A stretch of 64,000 nt of DNA from JAJDOJ01 sp034722015 (GTDB taxonomy: Bacteria; Pseudomonadota; Gammaproteobacteria; JAJDOJ01). The notes beneath the pieces are model-generated. The model was not told the DNA's origin and searched no databases. It saw only the letters and a list, made by a program, of their open reading frames with translations. The stretch lies in assembly GCA_034722015.1 (NCBI GenBank), contig JAYENI010000081.1, forward strand, positions 7,847-71,846, read 5' to 3'. Below are positions 35,824 through 43,855 of the stretch, piece by piece (position 1 is the stretch's first letter; every line of letters begins with the position of its first letter). The position numbers and the translations under genes are program-made.

Positions 35824-36936
35824 GTGAGCGCCCAATGTGAGGCTACTGCCAGGCGCGCCGCCGGCGGTGCCATGGGGTTCTTCGAACGCTACCTGACGCT
35901 GTGGGTCGGGCTGTGCATCGTCGCCGGTATCGTGCTGGGCCATTGGCTGCCCGCGGTGTTCCAGGCCATTGGTCGCATGGAGGTCGCGCGGGTCAATCTG
36001 CCGGTGGCGGTGCTCATCTGGCTGATGATCATCCCCATGTTGCTGAAGGTCGACTTCACGGCCATGCATCACCTGAAGGAACACTGGAAAGGCGTCGGCG
36101 TCACCCTGTTCATCAACTGGGCGGTCAAGCCCTTTTCGATGGCCCTGCTGGGCTGGCTGTTCATTCGCGGGGTGTTCGCGCCCTACCTGCCGGCGGACCA
36201 GATCGACGCCTATATCGCGGGGCTGATCCTGCTCGCCGCGGCGCCCTGCACGGCGATGGTGTTCGTGTGGAGCCGCCTGAGCGGTGGTGACGCCAACTTC
36301 ACCCTGACCCAGGTGGCGCTGAACGACACCATCATGATCTTCGCCTTCGCGCCGATCGTGGGCCTGCTGCTCGGGCTGTCGGCGATCGCCGTGCCCTGGG
36401 ACACGCTGTTCCTCTCCGTCGTGCTTTATATCGTCATTCCGGTCGTCTTCGCCCAATGGTGGCGCCGCCGGGTCCTGGGCAAGGGTGGGGTAGCGGCGCT
36501 GGAACGTCTGCTGGACACCCTGCACCCGATCTCGCTCGCCGCCCTGCTGGCGACGCTGGTGCTGCTGTTCGGTTTCCAGGGCAGGCAGATCCTGGCACAG
36601 CCGCTGGTGATCGTCATGCTGGCCGTGCCGATCCTGATCCAGGTGTATTTCAACTCGGGCCTTGCCTACTGGCTCAACCGGCGGTTCGGGGTCGCGCACT
36701 GCGTGGCGGCCCCCTCGGCCCTGATCGGGGCGAGCAACTTCTTCGAACTCGCGGTGGCGACCGCCATCGTGCTGTTTGGATTCGATTCCGGCGCGGCCCT
36801 GGCGACGGTTGTCGGGGTGCTGGTGGAGGTGCCGGTCATGCTCTCGGTGGTGAGGATCGTGAACGCGACGCGCGGATGGTACGAGCGTGGCGCGCCGGCC
36901 CGGATCTCTCCTGGTAGCGGAGGCGGGACCCGATAG
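35824..36936 (+). CDS. acr3: ACR3-type arsenite efflux permease
   Basis: A 370-residue protein with about ten hydrophobic helices and the ACR3 pattern: FFERYLTLWVGLCIVAGIVL, VNLPVAVLIWLMIIPMLLKV, AAAPCTAMVFVWSRLSGGDA (including the conserved Cys) and SALIGASNFFELAVATAI. ACR3 exports arsenite using the proton gradient. A GTG start at 35824 has GGAGGGG upstream; an ATG at 35872 is the alternative. It is part of an operon-like run with the MBL gene before and GAPDH after. No ArsR-like repressor is visible. Confidence 0.93.
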   Translation: MSAQCEATARRAAGGAMGFFERYLTLWVGLCIVAGIVLGHWLPAVFQAIGRMEVARVNLPVAVLIWLMIIPMLLKVDFTAMHHLKEHWKGVGVTLFINWAVKPFSMALLGWLFIRGVFAPYLPADQIDAYIAGLILLAAAPCTAMVFVWSRLSGGDANFTLTQVALNDTIMIFAFAPIVGLLLGLSAIAVPWDTLFLSVVLYIVIPVVFAQWWRRRVLGKGGVAALERLLDTLHPISLAALLATLVLLFGFQGRQILAQPLVIVMLAVPILIQVYFNSGLAYWLNRRFGVAHCVAAPSALIGASNFFELAVATAIVLFGFDSGAALATVVGVLVEVPVMLSVVRIVNATRGWYERGAPARISPGSGGGTR

Positions 36937-37064
36937 TTCGATACCGGAAGGTAGCTGAGTATCAGGGGCAAACAGGATTGTGATTTCGGCCGGCGTCTCA
37001 GGGTGACGGAGACCGTGTCCGGGCCCGCGATTCGGGCGTGAATTCAACTCGGGGAGATAGGGTG

Positions 37065-38066
37065 ATGACGGTTCGATTGGGAATCAACGGCTTCGGCCGC
37101 ATGGGTCGGCTGGGCCTTCGGGCCGGTTGGGGCAGGGACGAACTGAAGATCGTGCAGGTCAACGAGATCTCGACCGATGCGGTCGGCTCTGCGCACCTGC
37201 TGAAGTTCGATTCGGTACACGGCGCCTGGGAGGTGGACTGCACCTCGGACGGTCACGCGATGATCGTCGATGGCGAGCGCATCGCCTGCAGCCGCGATGC
37301 GTCGCCAGGCGAGACCGACTGGTCGGGGTGCGACATCGTCATCGAGGCCACCGGCAGACACCACAAAAAGCCGGAGACACTGCGGACCTACTTCGAGCAG
37401 GGGGTGAAAAAGGTCATCGTCGCGGCGCCGACCGAGGGTGCACTCAACATCGTCTACGGGATTAACGATCACCTCTACGACCCGGGCGAACATCGTCTGG
37501 TCACGGCTGCCTCCTGCACCACCAACTGCCTGGCACCGGTGGTCAAGGTCATGCACGAGGAAATCGGCATTGTGCACGGCTGCATGACCACCATCCACGA
37601 CATCACCAACACACAGATCATCGTCGACAAGGGCCACAAGGACCTGCGCCGGGCGCGCGCCTGCGGCCAGTCGCTGATCCCGACGACCACGGGTTCGGCC
37701 AAGGCCATCACGAAGATCTTTCCCGAACTGGAAGGAAAGCTGAACGGGCATGCGGTGCGCGTGCCCCTGCTCAACGCCTCGCTGACTGATTTCGTCTTCG
37801 AGGCCGCCCGGCCGGTCACCGCGGAGGAGGTCAATGACTTTTTCAGGCAAGCCGCCGAAGGTGAATTGAAGGGCATCCTGGGATACGAGGAACGCCCGCT
37901 GGTGTCGGTCGATTACCTCAACGACCCGAGGTCGTCGATCGTCGACGCGCTCTCCACCCTGGTGATCGACGGCACGCAGGTGAAGGTGTACGCCTGGTAC
38001 GACAACGAATGGGGTTACGTCTGCCGGATGATGGACATCGCCGCAATGATCGCCCGGAGCCTGTGA
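37065..38066 (+). CDS. Glyceraldehyde-3-phosphate dehydrogenase of the ArsJ type
   Basis: A 333-residue GAPDH: an N-terminal Rossmann start VRLGINGFGRMGRLGLRAG and the active-site AASCTTNCLAPVV with catalytic Cys. Paired with ArsJ, this branch makes 1-arseno-3-phosphoglycerate from arsenate and glyceraldehyde-3-phosphate; ArsJ exports the product (known pathway). The ATG at 37065 follows GGGGAGATAGG. It is followed 2 bases later by the GDT1-like gene. A housekeeping glycolytic role cannot be excluded but context favours arsenate detoxification. Confidence 0.92.
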   Translation: MTVRLGINGFGRMGRLGLRAGWGRDELKIVQVNEISTDAVGSAHLLKFDSVHGAWEVDCTSDGHAMIVDGERIACSRDASPGETDWSGCDIVIEATGRHHKKPETLRTYFEQGVKKVIVAAPTEGALNIVYGINDHLYDPGEHRLVTAASCTTNCLAPVVKVMHEEIGIVHGCMTTIHDITNTQIIVDKGHKDLRRARACGQSLIPTTTGSAKAITKIFPELEGKLNGHAVRVPLLNASLTDFVFEAARPVTAEEVNDFFRQAAEGELKGILGYEERPLVSVDYLNDPRSSIVDALSTLVIDGTQVKVYAWYDNEWGYVCRMMDIAAMIARSL

Positions 38067-38068
38067 CC

Positions 38069-38338
38069 ATGGACTGGAAGGTGCTCGGACTGGTCTTCGG
38101 CACGGTGTTCGTCGCCGAACTGGGTGACAAGACGCAACTCGCCACCCTGCTGTTCGCGGCGGACAAGGACGTCGGCAAGTGGACGGTGTTTTTCGGCGCG
38201 TCCCTGGCCCTGATCGCCACCTCGGCCATCGGGGTGCTGGGCGGCGCCGTGATCTCGCAGTACGTGAGTGAGCGAACCCTGCACGTCATTGCCGGGGTCG
38301 GGTTCATCCTCATCGGCGTCTGGACGCTGTTGCGGTAG
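38069..38338 (+). CDS. TMEM165/GDT1 family (UPF0016) small membrane protein
   Basis: An 89-residue protein with the family signature FVAELGDKTQLATLLFAA and three hydrophobic helices. It is the single-repeat form of the UPF0016 family, whose members (e.g. MneA) move Mn2+ or Ca2+ and work as dimers or in pairs. It sits between the GAPDH and ArsJ genes with 2- and 7-base gaps, an uncommon insertion into this pair. Role in arsenic defence unknown. Confidence 0.87.
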   Translation: MDWKVLGLVFGTVFVAELGDKTQLATLLFAADKDVGKWTVFFGASLALIATSAIGVLGGAVISQYVSERTLHVIAGVGFILIGVWTLLR

Positions 38339-38345
38339 CGGGTCG

Positions 38346-39563
38346 ATGAATAGCAATCTGCGCAACTATCTCGTCGTGACCGGTGGCTACTGGGCCTTCA
38401 CCGTCACTGACGGCGCGATCCGCATGCTGGTGGTGCTGTATTTCCACCAGTTGGGCTATTCACCCTTCGAGGTGGCGATGCTGTTCGTGTTCTACGAGTT
38501 CTTCGGCATCGTCACCAATCTCGTCGGTGGCTGGCTCGGGGCGCGCATCGGTTTGAACCTGACCATGCACATCGGTATGGGGTTGCAGGTCCTCGCCCTC
38601 GGTCTGCTCGCGGTGCCGGACGCCTGGCTGTCGGTACCCTGGGTGATGGCGGCGCAGGCCCTGTCGGGCATCGCCAAGGACCTGAACAAGATGTCGGCCA
38701 AGGCAAGTGTCAAGATGCTGGCCGGCGACGGCGGGGAATCGAAGCTGTTCAAATGGGTGGCCGTGCTCACCGGATCCAAGAACGCGCTGAAGGGCGCGGG
38801 TTTCTTCGTCGGCGCCGCCCTGCTGCAGTGGATCGGCTTTCGCGCCGCCCTGGCGGTGCTGGCGGGTTTGCTGCTGGTGGTGTTGATCGTCACTGCGGTC
38901 CTGTTGCCTTCCGGACTGGGCAGGATGAAGACCAAGCCGAAGTTCACCCAGGTTTTCTCGAAGGTGCCGGCGATCAACTGGCTGTCGGCGGCGCGCTTTT
39001 TCCTGTTCGGCTCGCGCGACGTCTGGTTCGTGGTCGGCCTGCCGGTGTTCCTCTATGACGTGCTGCACTGGGAGTTCATGTGGGTCGGTGGTTTCCTGGC
39101 CCTGTGGGTGATCGGTTACGGCTTCGTGCAGGTCTCCGCGCCGAGACTCATTCGGCACAGTCACCACGGACGTGGTCCGGGCGGCGGGACGGCTCGGCTG
39201 TGGGTCTTCGTGCTGGCGTTCCTGCCGGCTGGCATCGCCCTTGGGTTGGCGCAGGGGTGGGACCCCGCGACGGTCCTGATCGTCGGCCTGGTTCTGTTCG
39301 GGATCGTCTTCGCCATCAACTCTGCGGTGCACTCCTACCTGATCCTCGCCTATTCCGATTTCGACAAGGTGTCGATGAATGTCGGTTTCTACTACATGGC
39401 CAATGCCGGGGGGCGGCTGACCGGCACGGTCCTTTCGGGCTGGGTTTATCAAACGCACGGGCTGGAGGGTTGCCTGTGGTGGTCGGCCGGTTTCGTGCTG
39501 ATGGCGGCGATTCTTTCCTTTCCGTTGCCGGAGCCGGGCGAGCCGCGGGTGTCGACGGCCTGA
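38346..39563 (+). CDS. arsJ: ArsJ organoarsenical efflux MFS permease
   Basis: A 405-residue MFS transporter with twelve hydrophobic segments, starting MNSNLRNYLVVTGGYWAFTV. Segments such as TDGAIRMLVVLYFHQLGYSP and SAKASVKMLAGDGGESKLFK match ArsJ, which expels 1-arseno-3-phosphoglycerate. The gene follows GAPDH and the GDT1-like gene, completing the arsenate-resistance pair. It is convergent with the lipoprotein gene at 39683. Confidence 0.9.
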   Translation: MNSNLRNYLVVTGGYWAFTVTDGAIRMLVVLYFHQLGYSPFEVAMLFVFYEFFGIVTNLVGGWLGARIGLNLTMHIGMGLQVLALGLLAVPDAWLSVPWVMAAQALSGIAKDLNKMSAKASVKMLAGDGGESKLFKWVAVLTGSKNALKGAGFFVGAALLQWIGFRAALAVLAGLLLVVLIVTAVLLPSGLGRMKTKPKFTQVFSKVPAINWLSAARFFLFGSRDVWFVVGLPVFLYDVLHWEFMWVGGFLALWVIGYGFVQVSAPRLIRHSHHGRGPGGGTARLWVFVLAFLPAGIALGLAQGWDPATVLIVGLVLFGIVFAINSAVHSYLILAYSDFDKVSMNVGFYYMANAGGRLTGTVLSGWVYQTHGLEGCLWWSAGFVLMAAILSFPLPEPGEPRVSTA

Positions 39564-39682
39564 GCCGGAATCTCCGCGTCCCAGGGGGAGCGGACCCGCC
39601 GCCGGTCCGGTTCGCTTCAGGTGGAATCCTGGTGCGTCGGGATTTGCCACCGCGGACTGGCCCGTGCCGCCCGGATCCGTGT

Positions 39683-41389
39683 TCAGTTCGATTCGGGGGG
39701 GATGTAGAGAATTCGCCGGTTGAAATGCCGGTCACCGTGATAGCTCGCGGTAATGTCCCCGTCTTCCAGGTCGATGTCGGCGAAGAATTCCGCGTCACTT
39801 CGCCAGTCTGGCGAGAGGTAGATTTGCCGGGTGGAAGGGGTCCATCCGTGTTGAAAGTAGCCGATATCCCGGACGCTCGTTACGGATCCCTCGATCCGTT
39901 CAGCCGTCCTTGCGTCCATCGCGTACCAACCCGCCGGACCGACGTAGTAGTTCACGCCGTCTTCGTGTTGTCCGGAAATGCCGGTCTCGAACGATTTGTC
40001 GTCCGTGCCGATGAAGTCCTTGAAGAGATCGTCTTCACGCAACGTGGTGGTGAGCGAGATCGTTCGGCTGGCCGCCTTGGAGGGGTCGTAGTCGGCGTAA
40101 TACACGATCTGGTATCTGAGCCGGTTCTCCTCCCCCGGGGGCGTATTCTCGTTGAAAAACGGGCGGTCCGGGGTGATCGCCCGGTTCCCCGTCACGTTGC
40201 TAGAGACGTTGACCGGTTTGACGTAGGCTCTTGTCGTCCAGGATGCGGGAATTCCCAGTCCCAGGCGGGGGTCGTCCGCCAGGACGGTGACGGGGATGCG
40301 ATGCTCGTTGACCGATACCTCCGCGTCGCCCGTGGACCAGGAAGCCATCAGGTTCTTGGGGATGGTTGCGGTCACCTCGCCTGAGTTCCCGTATTGCGCA
40401 TCGATCGCCACGTGATCGAAGCGGGACGGATCCGGGTTCATGACCGATTCGTCCAGAACGGGAAACTCTATCGTGATCGTTCTTCCGTCGGCGACGATCA
40501 GTCCGTACGCGCCGATGCTTCCACCTCCATTGCGGGACAGGATCGTCGTAGCGCTGATCCTCTTCCAGATCTGCTCGGTAACCAGTTCGACGATGTCGCC
40601 CGCATGGTTGCGGATCGTGAACATCAGCCGGGTGGCGTCTTCGATGTCTGCCCGATACGCATCGATTGAAGGGTGGGGCGACGATCCGGTTACGAACAGA
40701 TCGACCGGCCGGTACCTAAGGTCATCGTCCTGGCGGTTGTATCCGGCATAGATCGCCGCCACGGGACCGGACAGCATCGCATCCCAGGGAGGGATCAATC
40801 GAGAGGCGTCCCTGGACGGCACGAAGGAGAGTACATCGTCGTAGTCGACGCTGCCGTCGCGATTGATATCGCCGACCAGGGATTCCGACAGCGCGTCCAG
40901 TCTGCGGGCCAGTTCCCCGGGCGAGTATCGGGCGGGGTCGCCGATCGCGAAACCGGCGTAGTCGCTCACCGGGGTAACCATGACCGATCCCGCCTGCAAC
41001 CGTCCCGCCGTCGCCAGGGCCTGGAAATATCCGTGGTTTCTCTCCGCCGAACCGGCATCGGTCCCTTGATCGACGCCCCCCGAGACCCGGACCTTCACCC
41101 ATTCGTCCGGAGCAAGGGCGTCGAGTGGGAGTTCGAAGCGTCCGGCTTCTTCCGGACCGGCGTCGCCGCGCGAATAGACAGGCCCGGCGATCGGGGCGCC
41201 GGAGATGGAGTAGGCCGTGATCTCCGCGCCGGTCAGGGCGGAGCGCAGAAATGCCTGGTTGGAAGGGGTGGCGGAATCGTTCCCGGGGGGCTCGCTGACG
41301 GACGAGACCTCCCCACTATCACCGCCGCTGCAGGAAACCAGCAGAGCCGCTGCGAGCAATAAAAGAGCAAACTTCCTGAGGTACATCAT
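39683..41389 (-). CDS. Putative surface lipoprotein with dockerin-like calcium loop
   Basis: A 568-residue protein with a lipoprotein signal (KFALLLLAAALLVSCSGGDS, lipobox Cys near residue 16). Around residue 165 lies a dockerin/EF-hand-like loop DINRDGSVDYDDVLSF that should bind calcium. The rest is beta-rich with many Asp, Asn and Gly and no catalytic motif. The start at 41389 was chosen because it gives a clean lipobox; the frame is open further upstream. It is transcribed alone, convergent with arsJ. I do not recognise the family. Confidence 0.7.
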   Translation of the reverse strand: MMYLRKFALLLLAAALLVSCSGGDSGEVSSVSEPPGNDSATPSNQAFLRSALTGAEITAYSISGAPIAGPVYSRGDAGPEEAGRFELPLDALAPDEWVKVRVSGGVDQGTDAGSAERNHGYFQALATAGRLQAGSVMVTPVSDYAGFAIGDPARYSPGELARRLDALSESLVGDINRDGSVDYDDVLSFVPSRDASRLIPPWDAMLSGPVAAIYAGYNRQDDDLRYRPVDLFVTGSSPHPSIDAYRADIEDATRLMFTIRNHAGDIVELVTEQIWKRISATTILSRNGGGSIGAYGLIVADGRTITIEFPVLDESVMNPDPSRFDHVAIDAQYGNSGEVTATIPKNLMASWSTGDAEVSVNEHRIPVTVLADDPRLGLGIPASWTTRAYVKPVNVSSNVTGNRAITPDRPFFNENTPPGEENRLRYQIVYYADYDPSKAASRTISLTTTLREDDLFKDFIGTDDKSFETGISGQHEDGVNYYVGPAGWYAMDARTAERIEGSVTSVRDIGYFQHGWTPSTRQIYLSPDWRSDAEFFADIDLEDGDITASYHGDRHFNRRILYIPPESN

Positions 41390-41782
41390 GGTCTGTGCGC
41401 GGCATGCGCTAACGCATCCGGGGAACTCCGGTTCCCGTGGAGGCAGTCCTGGAACGATCCGTTCGATCCTCACGACGACCACGAATCCGCAGGAAGACTT
41501 CAAGGGAAATCCCGCCGCTTCCAGGAACAGTATGACACCGGAGATTCCCAGTGGAAAGACGGGAACCGGAGTTGCGGGAAACCGGTCGCAAAACCGTCGA
41601 CTCCCGTCCGGCTTCCTTCTGGGAATCGGTTGGTCCGTTGCCCCGGTGCCGTCGTTTCCGTAGCCGGCCCCGTCGATATGGGTGAGATGGTGGCTCACCT
41701 CATGAGCCAGGGGGTGGTGTAGGATTGTGCCTGGAATCATCGCGCCCACGGGACCCCGGAAGCGGGGAGAAATGGGGGGGAA
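41390..41782. other. Upstream region of the lipoprotein gene, no gene seen
   Basis: About 390 bases with an open frame continuous with the lipoprotein but of poor protein-like composition. Presumed promoter region. Confidence 0.4.
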
Positions 41783-41835
41783 ATGGGGTCTGGTCTTTCT
41801 CCGCGCGCCAGTCACGGAGCAAGACCAGACCCCAT
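41783..41835. repeat. Inverted repeat at a start codon
   Basis: Perfect 15-bp arms ATGGGGTCTGGTCTT (41783-41797) and AAGACCAGACCCCAT (41821-41835). The second arm contains the start codon of the membrane gene at 41834. It could be a repetitive palindrome or a control hairpin occluding the start. Confidence 0.7.
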
Positions 41836-42298
41836 GATTCCCGTCACGGATGTGATCGTGCTGGTCCAGCCAATCGGTGGGTTGCAGCGGGTGTTTATTG
41901 GTGTGCTTCGGGGATTCTCGGCCCTGATGGCAGTGTTCCTGGCGCTCAGGTGTGGCTATGAGACACAAAGCAGCGCCGTTGATCTCCAGGGATGGGTCGA
42001 GGGGTGGATGATCTTACCCTTTGCGGTTGTGGCGTTCTTCGGTGCGCGCTTGCCGCGTAGCGCTGCCGCATTGATTGTGGCAGCCACACTTTGGGTCGAG
42101 TGGGCGTTCGTTATCACCGGGCAGGAGGTTTCATTGGGAGCAATGGCGACATGGTATGGCGCTGTCCAGTCATATCAGCCCAATCTGGCCGAGGTCGGAA
42201 TACTCGTGCTCGGTATCGCCGTGGCTGCCGCCTTGTTTCAGTTGGGACGACAGATCTGGCTGAGCCCTTCGGGGCATGCCGAAAACGAACCAATGTAG
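41834..42298 (+). CDS. Small integral membrane protein
   Basis: A 154-residue protein with four hydrophobic segments (RVFIGVLRGFSALMAVFLAL, MILPFAVVAFFGARL, SAAALIVAATLWVEWAFVI, VGILVLGIAVAAALFQLGR). No functional motif seen and no family recognised. The ATG at 41834 sits on the arm of an inverted repeat; an upstream ATG at 41783 lies on its other arm. A hairpin follows the stop by 3 bases. Confidence 0.65.
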   Translation: MIPVTDVIVLVQPIGGLQRVFIGVLRGFSALMAVFLALRCGYETQSSAVDLQGWVEGWMILPFAVVAFFGARLPRSAAALIVAATLWVEWAFVITGQEVSLGAMATWYGAVQSYQPNLAEVGILVLGIAVAAALFQLGRQIWLSPSGHAENEPM

Positions 42299-42300
42299 CG

Positions 42301-42332
42301 ACCGAGAAGCGGCCTCAGGGCCGCTTCTCGGT
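42301..42332 (+). terminator. Strong hairpin terminator candidate
   Basis: Perfect 14-bp stem ACCGAGAAGCGGCC / GGCCGCTTCTCGGT with a TCAG loop. Only a weak T-run (TTCTG) follows. Confidence 0.65.
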
Positions 42333-42747
42333 TCTGATCGTGCCTGTTGCCCTGAACGAGCGGACGATAACGCCCCAATTTTCATACTGAAAGCGATATG
42401 CTCGCCGAAACGGCGAAGAGAGACTGACGACTTTCTGTGCTGGAGAACAGAGCGCACATTTGATTCTACCCTTTCAGCCTTCCCGGCCTGGCGGGTCCAG
42501 TCAAGTCGATTACCGGTCCATCGCCGGGTGCATCACATGCACGGACCGTCACGTCTCCTCGCACCTTGATGATCCGGGACAATGCCCCCACATGTTTCCT
42601 GATAGTTAAAATTCTTGCTGGACAACGTGAGATGATCGGCCTTTTTGCGGACTCCGATGCTCTGAATACATATTGCACCGCGATTTGGTCATTCGGCTGA
42701 TAGGAAGCAACGGCACAGTCCAGATATTCGGTTATCGAGGGTCAAAC
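42333..42747. other. Intergenic region upstream of trxC, no gene seen
   Basis: About 415 bases with no credible reading frame, RNA or repeat. It holds the presumed promoter of the thioredoxin gene. Confidence 0.4.
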
Positions 42748-43182
42748 ATGAGTGAATCCTTGCACATCGTCTGTCCGCACTGCGATGCGGTCAACCGTAT
42801 CCCCTCCGCGCGTCTGGGCCAGGCGCCGAAGTGCGGCAAGTGTCACCGGTCGTTGTTCGAGGGACATCCGGTCGAACTGACCGGCGCCAATTTCCAGAAA
42901 CACGTTGCCCGCGGCGACATTCCCGTGCTGGTGGACTTCTGGGCGCCCTGGTGCGGTCCCTGCAAGATGATGGCGCCGGCTTACGAGCAGGTGGCCCAGC
43001 AGCTCGAACCGAGGGTGCGGGTCGCCAAGGTCAATACCGATGCCGAGCAGATGCTTGGCACCCAGTTCCAGATCCGCAGCATCCCGACCATGGCGCTGTT
43101 CAAGGGTGGCCGCGAGGTCGCCCGCCAGGCGGGGGCGATGGGTGCCGGGGACATCATGCGCTGGGTACAGGCGCATCTGTAA
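42748..43182 (+). CDS. trxC: Thioredoxin 2 (TrxC)
   Basis: A 144-residue thioredoxin with an N-terminal zinc ribbon (CPHC at residue 10 and CGKC near 29) and the active site FWAPWCGPCKMM at about residue 68. The zinc ribbon distinguishes TrxC from TrxA. It reduces protein disulfides and helps in oxidative stress. The ATG at 42748 gives the normal TrxC length. The gene is monocistronic. Confidence 0.94.
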   Translation: MSESLHIVCPHCDAVNRIPSARLGQAPKCGKCHRSLFEGHPVELTGANFQKHVARGDIPVLVDFWAPWCGPCKMMAPAYEQVAQQLEPRVRVAKVNTDAEQMLGTQFQIRSIPTMALFKGGREVARQAGAMGAGDIMRWVQAHL

Positions 43183-43462
43183 TTTTTTTAGCCGGTTGTC
43201 ACCTTAAATTTCATTTTCGGTTGCTACGGGAGCCGTTCCTTCAATTACAGTACGCTGAACGTCAAGGCGAGCGGGCCAAGTCTGCCCGAAGATTCGTTCT
43301 GTAGGTTCTCCGGTACCCGTTTGTTGTGAGGCTGGGTTCGCGCGTATCCTGGCCGAATATGGCATAGGAAATCTCCGAAGGGATTCCGGCCATGGAATTT
43401 CCGTGAGGCCGGACAGCGATCCGCCGCATACCCACACCCACGCGCATTTGGTGAAAAGACCC

Positions 43463-43855
43463 ATGAAACAGGTCGTTTGCGCCGCAATAGGGGATTCCCC
43501 CGGGCGGGTTCTGATGGCCCGCCGGGCGACGGGGGAACACCTTGAAGGATTTTGGGAACTCCCGGGCGGTAAGGTAGAGCCCGGTGAGACTCTTGCCTCG
43601 GCCCTCGAAAGGGAACTGGAAGAAGAGCTGGGGCTGCGTGCAGTGGCAGGCGCCGAGATCGCCCGTACGATTCATCACTACGAACGCGGTAGTATCGAGT
43701 TGATCGCCCTGGCGACCACGGTGGCGAACAAAGTCGGGGCATTGCTCGTGCATGATGCGGTAACCTGGGTGAGCGCGGGAGAGGCCCGCCTCCTGCAGAT
43801 CGCCCCTGCGGACGTTCCCCTCATCAACGTGGTCCTGCAGGGCATGCGCGCATGA
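43463..43855 (+). CDS. NUDIX hydrolase, MutT-like
   Basis: A 130-residue protein with a full NUDIX box (GGKVEPGETLASALERELEE, then EELGL). It probably hydrolyses damaged or non-canonical nucleoside triphosphates, as MutT does for 8-oxo-dGTP. Its stop overlaps the next start by 4 bases (ATGA), coupling it to the helicase gene, now a pseudogene. NUDIX and DUF3427-like helicase genes occur together in other genomes, which suggests a nucleic acid quality-control role. Confidence 0.88.
   Translation: MKQVVCAAIGDSPGRVLMARRATGEHLEGFWELPGGKVEPGETLASALERELEEELGLRAVAGAEIARTIHHYERGSIELIALATTVANKVGALLVHDAVTWVSAGEARLLQIAPADVPLINVVLQGMRA

Noticed and set aside
34918..37047. A 709-codon open frame on the minus strand
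   Set aside because: It is antisense to the MBL and ACR3 genes, is rich in Arg, His, Gln and Pro as typical of GC-rich antisense frames, and shows no domain pattern.
38460..39650. A 396-codon minus-strand frame opposite arsJ
   Set aside because: ArsJ on the plus strand has clear membrane helices; the antisense frame is low-complexity Arg/His/Gln.
39080..40384. A plus-strand frame of 434 codons overlapping arsJ and the lipoprotein gene
   Set aside because: Out of frame with arsJ and antisense to a lipoprotein with a proper lipobox.
42673..42747. An N-terminal extension of TrxC
   Set aside because: It adds residues absent from the family; the ATG at 42748 fits the zinc ribbon position.
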